A stretch of 64,000 nt of DNA, from contig QVQC01000029.1 of NCBI GenBank assembly GCA_003428585.1, positions 152,374-216,373 on the forward strand, read 5' to 3'. The first letter of the stretch is position 1. Each line of letters starts with the position of its first letter. The notes under the pieces are model-generated. The model saw nothing but the letters and a program-made list of their open reading frames with translations. It searched no databases and was not told the origin of the DNA. Source of the stretch: Nioella halotolerans (GTDB taxonomy: Bacteria > Pseudomonadota > Alphaproteobacteria > Rhodobacterales > Rhodobacteraceae). The translations under genes were made by a program, and so were the position numbers. Shown here one piece after another: positions 1 through 8,853 of the stretch.

Positions 1-291
1 GACCGAAGCTACGGCGTTCAGGTTGCCAAACTTGCCGGGCTGCCCATGTCGGTCGTCAGCCGCGCGCACGACGTGCTGGACGCGCTTGAAAAGGGGGAGC
101 GTGAAGGCACCGAGCGTCAGAAGGCCCTGATCGACGACCTGCCGCTTTTCTCCGCCACGCCCGCCTCTGCGCCGCAAGCCGCGAAACCCTCGCCCCTGTC
201 GGGTCGTCTGAAAGACATTCACCCCGACATGTTGACCCCGCGCGAAGCGCTGGACCTGATCTACGAACTGAAATCGCTGGACGATCTCTGA
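1..291 (+). CDS. mutS: DNA mismatch repair protein MutS, C-terminal fragment (cut by window edge)
   Basis: The open frame runs in from base 1 and encodes the last 96 residues of a MutS-like protein. It begins with [15 protein letters not shown], the conserved stretch near the end of the MutS ATPase domain, and the remainder is the variable linker and C-terminal helical tail ([15 protein letters not shown]). MutS recognises mismatches as a dimer and uses ATP to recruit MutL. The Walker motifs lie outside the window, so only the end can be assigned. A hairpin plus T-run follows the stop, and the next gene (grpE) is convergent. Confidence 0.93.
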   Translation, partial: DRSYGVQVAKLAGLPMSVVSRAHDVLDALEKGEREGTERQKALIDDLPLFSATPASAPQAAKPSPLSGRLKDIHPDMLTPREALDLIYELKSLDDL

Positions 292-322
292 GACGCGAAG
301 AATTCATGTAAAATTGTCCGCG

Positions 323-345
323 CCCCTTCTTCTTGGCCGAAATAC
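323..345 (+). repeat. Dispersed intergenic motif, copy A (downstream of mutS)
   Basis: A 22-base block ending in TTGGCCGAAATAC at about 345 recurs exactly, in inverted orientation, at about 45746-45767 just after the folC stop codon. Both copies lie directly downstream of a stop codon and on the strand of the gene they follow. What the motif does is unknown to me. Similar 3'-end sequences may be common in this family, but that cannot be shown from one window. Confidence 0.6.
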
Positions 346-351
346 CCCGGG

Positions 352-386
352 GGTGCGGGGGCTGGCCCCCGCTGCCGCACCGTTTT
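352..386 (+). terminator. Probable intrinsic terminator after mutS
   Basis: GGTGCGG at 352-358 pairs with CCGCACC at 375-381. Nested inside is GCGGGGGC (355-362) pairing with GCCCCCGC (365-372). TTTT follows at 383-386. It lies between convergent mutS and grpE. Confidence 0.6.
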
Positions 387-391
387 CGCGG

Positions 392-967
392 TCACGACGC
401 CGGGGTCGAAGACACGCCGACCTGCGCCGGGCGCAGTAACCTGTCGTGAAGCAGGAAACCGACAGCCATGACCTGGATGATCTCGCCTGCCTTGGTGCCG
501 GGCACTGCCGCTTCGAACATGGCCTCGTGCTCATTGGGATTGAAGGCATCCCCGTTCTCCGGAGCGATCGGTGTCATGCCGTGCTTGGAGAAGACATTGA
601 GCAATTCGCGAAGCGTTAGCTCAACACCCTCGATCACCGCGCTGGCAACCTCGTTCTCTTCCTTGTTGGCGGCCTCCAACGCCCGCTGCAGATTGTCGTA
701 AACCGGCAACAGGTCGCGCGCCAGCCTGGTGCCGCCGTAATGTTCGGCCTCACGACGGTCGCGCTCCGCCCGCTTGCGCACGTTTTCCGTTTCCGCCAGC
801 GTCCGCAGAAGCCTGTCTTTCAACTCGTCGCGTTCGGCGCGCAGCGCGTCCAGTTCCAGTTCCTCCGCGGAATATTCCGCGCTTTCCTCTGCTTCCAACG
901 TCTCGTCGAGTTCCGCGTTCAACGCTTCGGGGTCGTCCAGGAACGGGTCTTCCTTGCGGTCTGCCAT
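392..967 (-). CDS. grpE: GrpE, nucleotide exchange factor for DnaK
   Basis: This 191-residue protein has a charged, low-complexity N-terminus (1-35), a long predicted coiled coil (about 38-75) and the compact GrpE head domain. It ends with the family signature around MAVGFLLHDRLLRPAQVGVS, which carries the conserved R-x2-RPA-x-V core. GrpE releases ADP from DnaK during the chaperone cycle in the cytosol. It starts 10 bases after the hrcA stop, so hrcA-grpE is one minus-strand unit. dnaK and dnaJ are not in the window. I looked for a CIRCE element upstream of the pair and found none. Confidence 0.97.
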   Translation of the reverse strand: MADRKEDPFLDDPEALNAELDETLEAEESAEYSAEELELDALRAERDELKDRLLRTLAETENVRKRAERDRREAEHYGGTRLARDLLPVYDNLQRALEAANKEENEVASAVIEGVELTLRELLNVFSKHGMTPIAPENGDAFNPNEHEAMFEAAVPGTKAGEIIQVMAVGFLLHDRLLRPAQVGVSSTPAS

Positions 968-977
968 CTAGAACCTC

Positions 978-2042
978 TTATGACTGGTCCGAAATCAGCT
1001 TTCCGACCAGCTGTGCCGTGTAATCCACTATCGGAACGATCCGGCCGTAATTGAGCCGCGTGGGCCCGATCACACCGACCGCGCCGATGATCTTTCGATC
1101 AGCGTTCATATATGGAGAAACGACCAGAGAGGAACCCGAAAGTGAGAAAAGTTTGTTCTCCGACCCGATAAAAATCCTCACCCCGTCGCCCTGTTCGGTC
1201 AGTTCGAGGAACTCCGTGATGTCGCGCTTTCGTTCGAGATCGTCGAAGAGGCTGCGAATGCGCTCCATCTCCTCCGTTTCGCCGCCCGACTCGAGCAGTT
1301 GCGACCGACCCCGCACGATCAGCCGTTCGGTCCGATCGCCTTCGTTTTCCCAGATCGCGGCGCCGTTCTCGATAAGCTCGCGCGCCAGTTGATCAATCTC
1401 CTGCCGGCGTTCCTGCACCTCTGTTTCCATCAGGCCGCGCAGTTCCGCGACCGTCTTGCCCTCAGCCAAGGCGTTAAGAAAATTCGCCGCTTCGCGCATC
1501 GAACTGGGCGTCTGGCCCGGCGGCGGCGTGAAAATGCGGTTTTCGACATGGCCATCGGCAAAGACCAATACCACCAGCGCCTTGTTGGACGACAGCGACA
1601 CGAATTCCACGTGCCGGATCGGCGCCTCGTGCTTGGGCGCCAGAACAAGGCTCGCGCCCTGCGTCACGCCCGACAGCGCCGAGCCGAGCAGATCCAGCTT
1701 CTGCGACACGTCGCCCTGGTTGCCGCCGACCGTGGCCTCCAGCTTTTCACGGTCAGTGCTGTTCAGGTCACCCACTTCCAGCAGCCCGTCCACGAACATC
1801 CGCAGGCCCAGCTCGGTTGGAACCCGCCCTGCGGAAACATGCGGGCTGTTGAGAAGGCCCAGAAATTCCAGATCCTGCATCACGTTGCGGATCGTTGCGG
1901 CGGAGACCTTTTCCGACAAGGTCCGGGTCAGCGACCGCGACCCCATGGGCGCGCCAGTTTCCAGATAGCCTTCGACGACCCGGCGAAAGACCTCGCGGGA
2001 GCGTTCGTTCATTTCTGCCAAGATACTTGCTGTATCGGTCAT
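978..2042 (-). CDS. hrcA: HrcA, heat-inducible transcription repressor
   Basis: This 354-residue protein has an N-terminal winged helix ([27 protein letters not shown], then [13 protein letters not shown]), which is diagnostic of HrcA, followed by the GAF-like ligand and dimerisation domain. HrcA represses groESL-type operons by binding CIRCE and is kept active by GroEL. In alphaproteobacteria hrcA usually sits before grpE, as here. The ATG at 2042 is divergent from rph, with a 136-base gap between them. No CIRCE inverted repeat is visible in that gap, so the gene does not look autoregulated through a CIRCE site. Confidence 0.96.
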   Translation of the reverse strand: MTDTASILAEMNERSREVFRRVVEGYLETGAPMGSRSLTRTLSEKVSAATIRNVMQDLEFLGLLNSPHVSAGRVPTELGLRMFVDGLLEVGDLNSTDREKLEATVGGNQGDVSQKLDLLGSALSGVTQGASLVLAPKHEAPIRHVEFVSLSSNKALVVLVFADGHVENRIFTPPPGQTPSSMREAANFLNALAEGKTVAELRGLMETEVQERRQEIDQLARELIENGAAIWENEGDRTERLIVRGRSQLLESGGETEEMERIRSLFDDLERKRDITEFLELTEQGDGVRIFIGSENKLFSLSGSSLVVSPYMNADRKIIGAVGVIGPTRLNYGRIVPIVDYTAQLVGKLISDQS

Positions 2043-2068
2043 GATTCCCGGTTCTGTCCAGATCCTCG

Positions 2069-2087
2069 ACTTGACGTGTCATCAAGT
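2069..2087. promoter_or_regulatory. Short inverted repeat between hrcA and rph
   Basis: ACTTGA (2069-2074) and TCAAGT (2082-2087) form a perfect 6-base inverted repeat with a 7-base spacer, in the divergent promoter region of hrcA and rph. It is not the CIRCE consensus. It could be an operator, or chance. Confidence 0.3.
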
Positions 2088-2178
2088 AGAGGCCGTGCCG
2101 CAGGAGAGGTCAATCGGGGTTGCGCGTCGCCGCCCCAACAGACTATCCCGAGCACGATATATGAAGCAGGAGAAAGAT

Positions 2179-2892
2179 ATGCGCCCTTCCGGCAGAAGCC
2201 TAGACCAGATGCGTCCGATTTCAATTGAAACCGGCGTGACGCGCCATGCCGAGGGGTCGTGCCTGATAAAGATCGGCGACACGCACGTGTTGTGCACCGC
2301 CTCGGTGGAGCCGCGTGTGCCGCCCTTCCTGCGGAATACCGGGCTTGGTTGGGTGACCGGCGAATACGGAATGCTGCCGCGCGCAACCAACACGAGGATG
2401 CGGCGCGAGGCGACCGCCGGCAAGCAGTCGGGCCGCACGGTGGAGATCCAACGCCTGATCGGGCGATCCCTGCGGGCGGGAATCGACCGTGTCGCGCTTG
2501 GCGAGCGGCAGATCACCGTCGATTGCGATGTGATACAGGCCGATGGCGGCACCCGCTGCGCCGCGATCACGGGTGGCTGGGTCGCGCTGCGTCTTGCCGT
2601 GAACAAGCTCCTGAAAGCCGGTGACGTGATTTCCGACCCCATCATGGATCACGTGGCGGCCGTTTCGTGCGGGATTTATGCCGGGCAGCCGGTTCTGGAT
2701 CTCGACTATGCCGAGGATTCGGAAGCCGGGACCGATGGCAATTTCGTCGTGACGGGCGCCGGCCAATTGATCGAGCTTCAGGCCAGCGCCGAGGGGTCCA
2801 CGTTCAGCCGTGACCAGTTCAACGAGTTGATGGACCTTGCCGAAAAGGGCGTGGCGGAGCTTGTCGCCGCCCAAAAGGACGCGACGGCCTGA
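2179..2892 (+). CDS. rph: RNase PH (tRNA 3'-processing phosphorolytic exoribonuclease)
   Basis: The 237-residue protein starts [19 protein letters not shown], the usual RNase PH start, and this ATG is preceded by a GCAGGAGA ribosome-binding site. The frame is open further upstream, but the extra residues have no family counterpart. Conserved pieces include the GRT[13 protein letters not shown] core, which binds phosphate and RNA, and [12 protein letters not shown]. The enzyme trims the 3' trailer of tRNA precursors with phosphate as co-substrate, normally as a hexamer. Its stop overlaps the rdgB start (TGATG), showing translational coupling. Confidence 0.97.
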   Translation: MRPSGRSLDQMRPISIETGVTRHAEGSCLIKIGDTHVLCTASVEPRVPPFLRNTGLGWVTGEYGMLPRATNTRMRREATAGKQSGRTVEIQRLIGRSLRAGIDRVALGERQITVDCDVIQADGGTRCAAITGGWVALRLAVNKLLKAGDVISDPIMDHVAAVSCGIYAGQPVLDLDYAEDSEAGTDGNFVVTGAGQLIELQASAEGSTFSRDQFNELMDLAEKGVAELVAAQKDATA

Positions 2893-3500
2893 TGCGCAAG
2901 TTCACCGGCAATACCCTGCTTGTCGCAACCCACAACCAAGGCAAGCTGGAGGAAATAGGGCATCTGCTGGAGCCGTTGGGTATCGCGGTGACCTCGGCCA
3001 GGGATCACGGGCTGCCTGAACCAGAAGAAACCGGGACAACCTTCGTCGAGAATGCGCGCATCAAGGCGCATGCGGCGGCGAAGGCCACAGGAATGACCGC
3101 CTTGGCCGATGATTCGGGCATCGCCATCGACGCGCTTGATGGTCAGCCGGGCGTCTACACGGCCGATTGGGCCGAGACGCCCAATGGACGCGATTTCGTT
3201 ATGGCGATGACCCGCGCCCACGAGGCACTGGAAAAGATCGACGCCCCCTTCCCGCGCACGGCCTGTTTCTGCTGCACGCTGGTTCTGGCCTGGCCCGATG
3301 GCCATGACGAGGTGTTTCCCGGCGTGATGGAAGGAAAGATCGTCTGGCCCATGCGGGGCGATCAGGGCCATGGTTACGACCCGATCTTTCAGCCCAAAGG
3401 CCACGACCTGACCTTCGGCGAAATGGACCGGTGGGAGAAGAACCGGATCAGTCACCGCGCTGACGCCTTCCGGAAACTGGTGGCCGCGCTTGGACGCTGA
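2892..3500 (+). CDS. rdgB: RdgB/HAM1 non-canonical purine NTP pyrophosphatase
   Basis: The 202-residue protein belongs to the inosine/xanthosine triphosphate pyrophosphatase family. It has the N-terminal nucleotide-binding motif THNQGKLEEI (about 13-22), the ET-GTTF-x-ENA segment and LADDSGI (about 74-80). It removes dITP, ITP and XTP from the nucleotide pool. The ATG overlaps the rph stop by one base, and the gene's 3' end overlaps hemW by 11 bases, so rph-rdgB-hemW is one operon. The order rph-rdgB-hemW is common in alphaproteobacteria. Confidence 0.97.
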   Translation: MRKFTGNTLLVATHNQGKLEEIGHLLEPLGIAVTSARDHGLPEPEETGTTFVENARIKAHAAAKATGMTALADDSGIAIDALDGQPGVYTADWAETPNGRDFVMAMTRAHEALEKIDAPFPRTACFCCTLVLAWPDGHDEVFPGVMEGKIVWPMRGDQGHGYDPIFQPKGHDLTFGEMDRWEKNRISHRADAFRKLVAALGR

Positions 3501-4650
3501 GGATTGGCAGAACGGCGGCTTCGGGCTTTACCTGCACTGGCCGTTCTGCCTTGCGAAATGCCCCTATTGCGACTTCAACAGCCATGTCGCGTCGCATGTC
3601 GATCAGGCCCGTTGGAAAGCGGCCTTCCTGTCGGAGATCAAAAGATATGGTGTCATCACGAAAGGAAGGACGCTAAATACAGTGTTCTTCGGGGGCGGCA
3701 CCCCCTCGCTCATGGACCCCGATCTTGTTCATGCAATGCTTGAGGAAGTTCGCGCAACATGGCGCGTTTCCAACAGCTTCGAGGTGACGCTGGAGGCGAA
3801 TCCGACCTCCGTCGAGGCATCGCGTTTCGCCGGGTTCCGTGACGCCGGCGTGAACCGGGTTTCCATGGGGATTCAAGCGCTTAACGATGTGGACCTGAAA
3901 CGCCTCGGGCGAATGCATAGCGTGAAGGAAGGCCGCGATGCTTATGATATTGCTCGCAATCTATTTGAGCGGGTCAGCTTTGACCTGATCTATGCTCGTC
4001 AGCACCAGACACCAGAAGATTGGCGGAAGGAACTGCAACAGGCGCTGACCATGGCGATCGACCATCTATCGCTTTATCAATTGACAGTTGAGGACGGCAC
4101 CGCCTTCGGGGATCGACATGCCATTGGCCGCCTCCCGGGATTGCCTGCCGATGACAGCGCCGCGGAGATGTACGACATCACGCAAGACCTTGCAGAGGCG
4201 GCCGGCATGCCGGCCTACGAAACCTCGAACCACGCGCGGGACATGGCCGAAAGCCGGCACAACCTGATCTACTGGCGCTACGGCGACTACATCGGCATCG
4301 GCCCCGGCGCGCATGGTCGGCTGACGCTGAACGGTCAACGCTGCGCCACGGAAACCGCGATGCAGCCGACGACATGGCTACGGCAAGTGGAAACCGAAGG
4401 CCAAGGCGAGCGAATTCGCGAGCCCATCAGCGCCGAAGACCAGGCCACCGAATACTTGATGTTGAGCCTGAGACTGGTCGAAGGAAGTTCCCTTTCACGG
4501 TTCCGCGCGCTGCGTGGAGAGGCGCTGCCAAGCGAACGGCTAGAGACCCTTATGGATCTCGGGCTTTTGGAGCAGTCCGACGACACCATAAGGGCGACCA
4601 AGGCCGGCCGGCCCGTTCTGAACGCGATCTTGCGGGAGTTGCTGACCTAG
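3490..4650 (+). CDS. hemW: HemW, radical SAM haem chaperone
   Basis: This 386-residue radical SAM protein has the cluster motif C20-x3-C24-x2-C27 (FCLAKCPYCDF). The fourth cysteine typical of coproporphyrinogen dehydrogenase HemN is replaced by F, which is the HemW pattern. FFGGGTPSLM follows at about 66-75, with a HemN-type C-terminal domain. HemW binds haem and delivers it to respiratory proteins; older annotations call it oxygen-independent coproporphyrinogen oxidase. The start is a TTG inside the end of rdgB, which gives the full N-terminus. Its 3' end runs into convergent parB, sharing four bases. Confidence 0.93.
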   Translation: MDAEDWQNGGFGLYLHWPFCLAKCPYCDFNSHVASHVDQARWKAAFLSEIKRYGVITKGRTLNTVFFGGGTPSLMDPDLVHAMLEEVRATWRVSNSFEVTLEANPTSVEASRFAGFRDAGVNRVSMGIQALNDVDLKRLGRMHSVKEGRDAYDIARNLFERVSFDLIYARQHQTPEDWRKELQQALTMAIDHLSLYQLTVEDGTAFGDRHAIGRLPGLPADDSAAEMYDITQDLAEAAGMPAYETSNHARDMAESRHNLIYWRYGDYIGIGPGAHGRLTLNGQRCATETAMQPTTWLRQVETEGQGERIREPISAEDQATEYLMLSLRLVEGSSLSRFRALRGEALPSERLETLMDLGLLEQSDDTIRATKAGRPVLNAILRELLT

Positions 4651-5552
4651 GCGTTTCGATTCAGCAGGCGGATGACGTCGTCAAGCTGCGCCAAGTCATC
4701 ATATGTTATCACCAGCGTTCCGCGACCGGTTGATTCATCAAAATCAATTGAAACGGGAAAGCCGATACTGTTGGTCAGATCTGTTTCCAACTCCTTGGTG
4801 TCCGGGGTCTTGCCACCTGCGCCCGGCCTCCGGTTGTTGCCGCCCGTTTCGTTGCCACCCGTCTTCTTGCGAGTCAGCTTTTCAACATCACGCACGGACA
4901 GGCCCTTTCGGATCGCATTGCGCGCGATATCAGCCGCGTCTTCGCGCCCAACCAACGCCCGCGCGTGTCCTGCCGAAAGCTTTCCGTCGCGCAGGAAGTT
5001 CTGAACTTCCTCCGGCAAGGTCAACAAACGCAACAGATTCGCAATGTGAGAGCGACTCTTGCCAAGCGCTTCGGCCAACCGGTCCTGCGTATGGTTGAAC
5101 CGGTCCATCAACTGCCGGTAGCCCATCGCCTCTTCAACCGCGTTCAGATCGGCACGCTGGATGTTTTCAATGATCGCGACTTCCAGAACTTCGGTATCAT
5201 CGAAGTCGCGTACCAGAACCGGCACTTCATGAAGCTGCGCCATCTGCGCGGCGCGCCAGCGGCGTTCACCGGCAACGATCTGGAACAACCCCGATTGCTC
5301 CGGGTCCGGCCGTACGATCAGCGGCTGGATGATCCCCTTCTCGGCGATCGAGTCGGAAAGTTCCTGCAAAGCCTCCTGCGTAAAAGCGCGCCGCGGCTGA
5401 TCCGGGTTTGGCCGAACCGATTCGATCGGAACCGTCATGTCGGCGCTTCTGGGGCGATCATCGTCCTGCGCCTGTTCCACCTCGGGCTCCGCCACGTCGG
5501 CCATCAGCGCCGACAACCCACGGCCCAACCCCCTGCTCTTGGTGCTTGCCAT
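4647..5552 (-). CDS. parB: ParB chromosome partitioning CTPase/DNA-binding protein
   Basis: The 301-residue ParB has the N-terminal ParA-interacting start (RGLGRGLSALM), the CTP-binding GERRWRA motif (95-101) and ENIQR (129-133). A helix-turn-helix parS-reading region lies around 150-180, followed by a basic/glycine linker and a C-terminal dimerisation domain. ParB loads at parS, spreads as a CTP clamp and directs origin segregation with ParA and SMC. Two perfect parS sites lie upstream in the same block, at 8835-8850 and 6927-6942. The gene follows parA by 17 bases. Confidence 0.98.
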   Translation of the reverse strand: MASTKSRGLGRGLSALMADVAEPEVEQAQDDDRPRSADMTVPIESVRPNPDQPRRAFTQEALQELSDSIAEKGIIQPLIVRPDPEQSGLFQIVAGERRWRAAQMAQLHEVPVLVRDFDDTEVLEVAIIENIQRADLNAVEEAMGYRQLMDRFNHTQDRLAEALGKSRSHIANLLRLLTLPEEVQNFLRDGKLSAGHARALVGREDAADIARNAIRKGLSVRDVEKLTRKKTGGNETGGNNRRPGAGGKTPDTKELETDLTNSIGFPVSIDFDESTGRGTLVITYDDLAQLDDVIRLLNRNA

Positions 5553-5569
5553 CCTTGTTATCCTTCTTC

Positions 5570-6361
5570 TCAGGCCTCTTGTAACTGCCGCTTCAGGACC
5601 TCTTTCGCAAGATCGCGATAGGCCTCGCTGCCGCGCGACGTCGGATCGTATTGCAGGACGGGCATGGCGTAGGATGGCGCCTCGCTCAACCGGACGTTCC
5701 GCGGAATGCGTGTCTTGTAGACCAGTTCGCCAAGGTTTTCGCGGGCATCATCCTCCACCTGGCGGCACAGGTTGTTTCGCATGTCGAACATGGTCAGAAC
5801 CACGCCCTCTATCCGCAACGCGGGATTGGCCGATTGCCGAACCTCGCGAATGGTCAGCATGAGTTGCGACAACCCTTCCAGCGCGAAGAACTCCGATTGC
5901 AGCGGCACGAGGACAGAATCCGCCGCGACCATCGCGTTTACCGTCAAGAGATTAAGAGAGGGCGGGCAATCCATCAGGACGATGTCGAACCCGGCAAGAG
6001 TCGCGACATCCAGCGCATCTTTCAGCAAGAATACCCTGTTTTCATTGTTCACCAGCTGCACGTCGGCAGAGCTGAGATCGGTAGTCGCGGGTGCGATCGA
6101 GAGATTGGTGATATTCGTGGGCAGGACAATCTCGCGCAACGGCATGCCCTCGATCAGCATGTCATAGGTCGTGAAGTTGCGCTGTTCGACGTCGATCCCG
6201 AGGCCGGTGGAGGCATTGCCCTGCGGGTCCAGATCGATCACCAGAACCTGTTGCCCTTCTGCTGCGAGGGCCGCGCCAAGATTGATCGCGGTGGTGGTCT
6301 TTCCCACACCGCCTTTCTGGTTCGCAATCGCAATGCAGCGCGGTCGGCGAGGGTCAAGCAC
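5570..6361 (-). CDS. parA: ParA/Soj chromosome partitioning ATPase
   Basis: The 263-residue protein has the deviant Walker A motif KGGVGKTTT at 16-24, Walker A' VIDLDPQGNAST and Walker B-like VLMDCPPSL, as in Soj/ParA. It binds DNA in the ATP state and moves ParB-parS complexes. Its start overlaps the end of rsmG by 8 bases, so it is coupled to rsmG, and parB follows closely. The operon order mnmE-mnmG-rsmG-parA-parB is the classical origin-proximal arrangement. Confidence 0.98.
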   Translation of the reverse strand: MLDPRRPRCIAIANQKGGVGKTTTAINLGAALAAEGQQVLVIDLDPQGNASTGLGIDVEQRNFTTYDMLIEGMPLREIVLPTNITNLSIAPATTDLSSADVQLVNNENRVFLLKDALDVATLAGFDIVLMDCPPSLNLLTVNAMVAADSVLVPLQSEFFALEGLSQLMLTIREVRQSANPALRIEGVVLTMFDMRNNLCRQVEDDARENLGELVYKTRIPRNVRLSEAPSYAMPVLQYDPTSRGSEAYRDLAKEVLKRQLQEA

Positions 6362-6980
6362 GTCTTACATCTCCGATTTTCAGAATCACGGCATCCTCGG
6401 CCGTCTTGCTGGCAACAGGATCCACTGTCATGCGCCAGGTCTCAAGCGCTTCTTCCATTTCCGCAGCATGTGTTGCCCCTTTTAGGAACAGTGCGGTGCC
6501 GCCCGGCGCCAGGTGCCGTTCCGCAAAGCCGAGCAACTTGGGAAGCGAGGCCAGCGCGCGGGCCGAGATCACGGTTGCATTCTGCGGCGGTGTTTCCTCG
6601 ATCCGCCGTGTCAGAACCCCCACCCTCAGCCCCATCTCGGCGGCAACCGTCCGCAGGAAACTTCCCTTGCGCAGGTCGCTTTCGATGAAGGTAAACCGCA
6701 AGCCGGGAGCTTTTTCCGCCGCAATTGCAGCGCACACCAACCCCGGGAACCCCCCACCCGACCCGATATCCAGCCACAGCCCATCCCGCGCCTCGCTCAC
6801 ATCGAAAACTTGGGCGGAGTCGAGGAAGTGGCGTGCCCAAAGCTGCGGAAGCGTCGCGGGCGAGACGAGGTTGATCGTTCTCTGCCATTTCTCGAGGCCA
6901 CGTGCATAGGTTTCCAGCCGCCCAAATGTTTCACGTGAAACATCGGCTTTCAGTCGCGCGCGGGCCTCCTCCTCCGTCAT
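6354..6980 (-). CDS. rsmG: RsmG, 16S rRNA (guanine-N7) methyltransferase
   Basis: The 208-residue protein carries the SAM-binding motif [10 protein letters not shown] (71-80) and the GidB-type N-terminus with DVSRETF. RsmG methylates G527 (E. coli numbering) of 16S rRNA. The codons for V14-S-R-E-T18 contain a perfect parS site (6927-6942), so this conserved peptide doubles as a ParB-binding sequence. ATG/TGA overlap with mnmG upstream and an 8-base overlap with parA downstream place it in a tightly coupled operon. Confidence 0.97.
   Translation of the reverse strand: MTEEEARARLKADVSRETFGRLETYARGLEKWQRTINLVSPATLPQLWARHFLDSAQVFDVSEARDGLWLDIGSGGGFPGLVCAAIAAEKAPGLRFTFIESDLRKGSFLRTVAAEMGLRVGVLTRRIEETPPQNATVISARALASLPKLLGFAERHLAPGGTALFLKGATHAAEMEEALETWRMTVDPVASKTAEDAVILKIGDVRRA
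6927..6942. promoter_or_regulatory. parS site inside rsmG
   Basis: The sequence is the perfect 16-base palindrome TGTTTCACGTGAAACA, identical to the canonical bacterial parS. It lies within codons 13-18 of rsmG, about 5.3 kb from the origin candidate, and parB is in the same operon. Confidence 0.96.
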
Positions 6981-8851
6981 GCGCGCTTCCGTTCGTGCTG
7001 ACGTATCTTGGTCAACAGAAGGGTAAGCGCGGCGGGGGTCATGCCCTCGATCCGACCGGCCTGCCCGAGCGTCTCGGGTCGGATCATGCTCAGCTTGCCG
7101 CGCAATTCGTTCGACAGCCCGTCGATCCCGTCATACCTAAATTGGGTGGGAATTGCCTGCGCCTCGTCCCGTTTCAGCGCGGCAACATCGCTTTTCTGAC
7201 GCTCGATATAACTCGCGTAGAGAGCCTCGCGACTCAGCTGATGCTTCGTCTCTTGGTCCAGCGCATCGACCTGCGGCCAGATTAAGGCGAGATCATCCAT
7301 GGAGATATCGGGGAAGGACAGCAAATCGAGCGCCCTGCGCCGCTGCCCGTCCTGGTTGACGTTGAGCCCATGCCGCCGCGCCTCTGTCGGGGTCAGGTCA
7401 ACGGAGCGCATGGCGTCGTAGCCGTTGGAGAGGCGCTCCATCTTGTCCTCGAAGACCGCAACCCGATCCTCGCTCACGATACCCAGTTCCATCGCACGGG
7501 GTGTCAGCCGTTGGTCGGCATTGTCAGCGCGGAGCGTCAGGCGAAACTCCGCGCGAGAGGTGAACATGCGGTAGGGTTCGGCCACACCCCGTGTCACCAG
7601 ATCGTCGATCATCACGCCGATATAAGACTCGCCGCGGCTGAAACTGACGGGTTCTTTTTCCAGCACCTTCCGCGCCGCGTTCAGTCCGGCAACCAAACCC
7701 TGCGCGGCCGCTTCTTCATATCCAGTGGTCCCGTTGATCTGCCCGGCAAGGAACAGGCCCGGCACCCCCTTGACTTCCAGGATCGGGCTCAGCGCGCGGG
7801 GATCGACGTAATCGTATTCTATCGCGTAGCCGGGTTGCAGGATCTCTGCACGTTCCAGCCCGCGAATGGACTGGACGTAGTCGTGCTGAACCGCCTCCGG
7901 CAGGGAGGTGGAAATGCCGTTGGGATAAACCGTGTCATCGTCCAGCCCTTCGGGTTCAAGGAATATCTGGTGCGAGTCCTTGTCGGCAAAGCGCACGACC
8001 TTGTCCTCGATCGACGGGCAGTAGCGTGGCCCCACGCCCTCGATATGGCCGCCATACATCGCGGACCGGTCAAGGTTGTCGCGGATGATCTGGTGCGTTC
8101 GCGCATTGGTATGCGTGATCCCGCAATCGACCTGCTGCACCTGCGGTCCCTTGGACAGGAACGAGAACATCACCGGGTCATCATCCGCCGGTTGCGATTC
8201 AAGGATGTCCCAGTTGATCGTCTTGCCGTTCAGCCGCGGGGGCGTGCCCGTCTTCAACCGGCCGAGCGGCAGGCCGAACTGATCGATCCGTTCCGCAAGC
8301 TTCATGGAGGGCTTGTCCCCCATGCGCCCGCCGGGGCGTTGCACGTCACCAATGTGGATGACGCCGCGCAGGAAGGTGCCGGTGGTCAGCACAACGGCGC
8401 CGGCCCGAAGCTGCGACCCGTCCGCCAGCCGAACACCAGTCAGCTGCGAACCCTCCATCGTGAAATCGGCTGCCTCGCCCTCGATGATGGTCAGGTTGGG
8501 CAAGGCCCGCAATGTGCCCTGCATCGCCAGACGGTATAGCTTTCGGTCCGATTGCGTGCGTGGCCCCTGCACCGCCGGCCCCTTGCGACGGTTCAGAAGC
8601 CGAAACTGGATCCCGGATGCATCCGCGACCTGCCCCATCGCCCCGCCCAGCGCGTCGATTTCGCGCACAAGGTGGCCCTTGCCCAAGCCGCCAATCGCCG
8701 GGTTGCACGACATGACGCCGATGCCGTCGGCCCGTAGCGTCAGAAGAGCAACCCGCACACCGCACCGCGCCGCCGCATGCGCGGCGTCGGACCCGGCATG
8801 CCCGCCGCCGATCACCACAACATCGAAGTCCAGATGTTTCACGTGAAACAC
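6977..8851 (-). CDS. mnmG: MnmG (GidA), tRNA uridine-34 carboxymethylaminomethyl modification enzyme
   Basis: The 624-residue FAD protein has the dinucleotide-binding GGGHAG at about 15-20, [11 protein letters not shown] and [16 protein letters not shown], all hallmarks of MnmG. With MnmE it builds the cmnm5 group on U34 of several tRNAs. Two GTG starts are possible. The first, at 8851, encodes MFHVKH and directly abuts an AGGAG. The second, at 8842, lies 8 bases after that AGGAG, which is the better spacing, and starts in the centre of a parS palindrome. The longer form is given here. mnmE ends 2 bases upstream. Confidence 0.96.
   Translation of the reverse strand: MFHVKHLDFDVVVIGGGHAGSDAAHAAARCGVRVALLTLRADGIGVMSCNPAIGGLGKGHLVREIDALGGAMGQVADASGIQFRLLNRRKGPAVQGPRTQSDRKLYRLAMQGTLRALPNLTIIEGEAADFTMEGSQLTGVRLADGSQLRAGAVVLTTGTFLRGVIHIGDVQRPGGRMGDKPSMKLAERIDQFGLPLGRLKTGTPPRLNGKTINWDILESQPADDDPVMFSFLSKGPQVQQVDCGITHTNARTHQIIRDNLDRSAMYGGHIEGVGPRYCPSIEDKVVRFADKDSHQIFLEPEGLDDDTVYPNGISTSLPEAVQHDYVQSIRGLERAEILQPGYAIEYDYVDPRALSPILEVKGVPGLFLAGQINGTTGYEEAAAQGLVAGLNAARKVLEKEPVSFSRGESYIGVMIDDLVTRGVAEPYRMFTSRAEFRLTLRADNADQRLTPRAMELGIVSEDRVAVFEDKMERLSNGYDAMRSVDLTPTEARRHGLNVNQDGQRRRALDLLSFPDISMDDLALIWPQVDALDQETKHQLSREALYASYIERQKSDVAALKRDEAQAIPTQFRYDGIDGLSNELRGKLSMIRPETLGQAGRIEGMTPAALTLLLTKIRQHERKRA
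8835..8850. promoter_or_regulatory. parS site over the mnmG translation start
   Basis: This is a second perfect TGTTTCACGTGAAACA palindrome. It covers the first codons of mnmG, and the alternative GTG start begins at its centre. It lies about 3.4 kb from the origin candidate and 1.9 kb from the other parS. Confidence 0.96.
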
Positions 8852-8853
8852 TC

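Noticed and set aside
2043-2178. CIRCE element for HrcA
   Set aside because: No TTAGCACTC-N9-GAGTGCTAA-like inverted repeat in the gap or before grpE.
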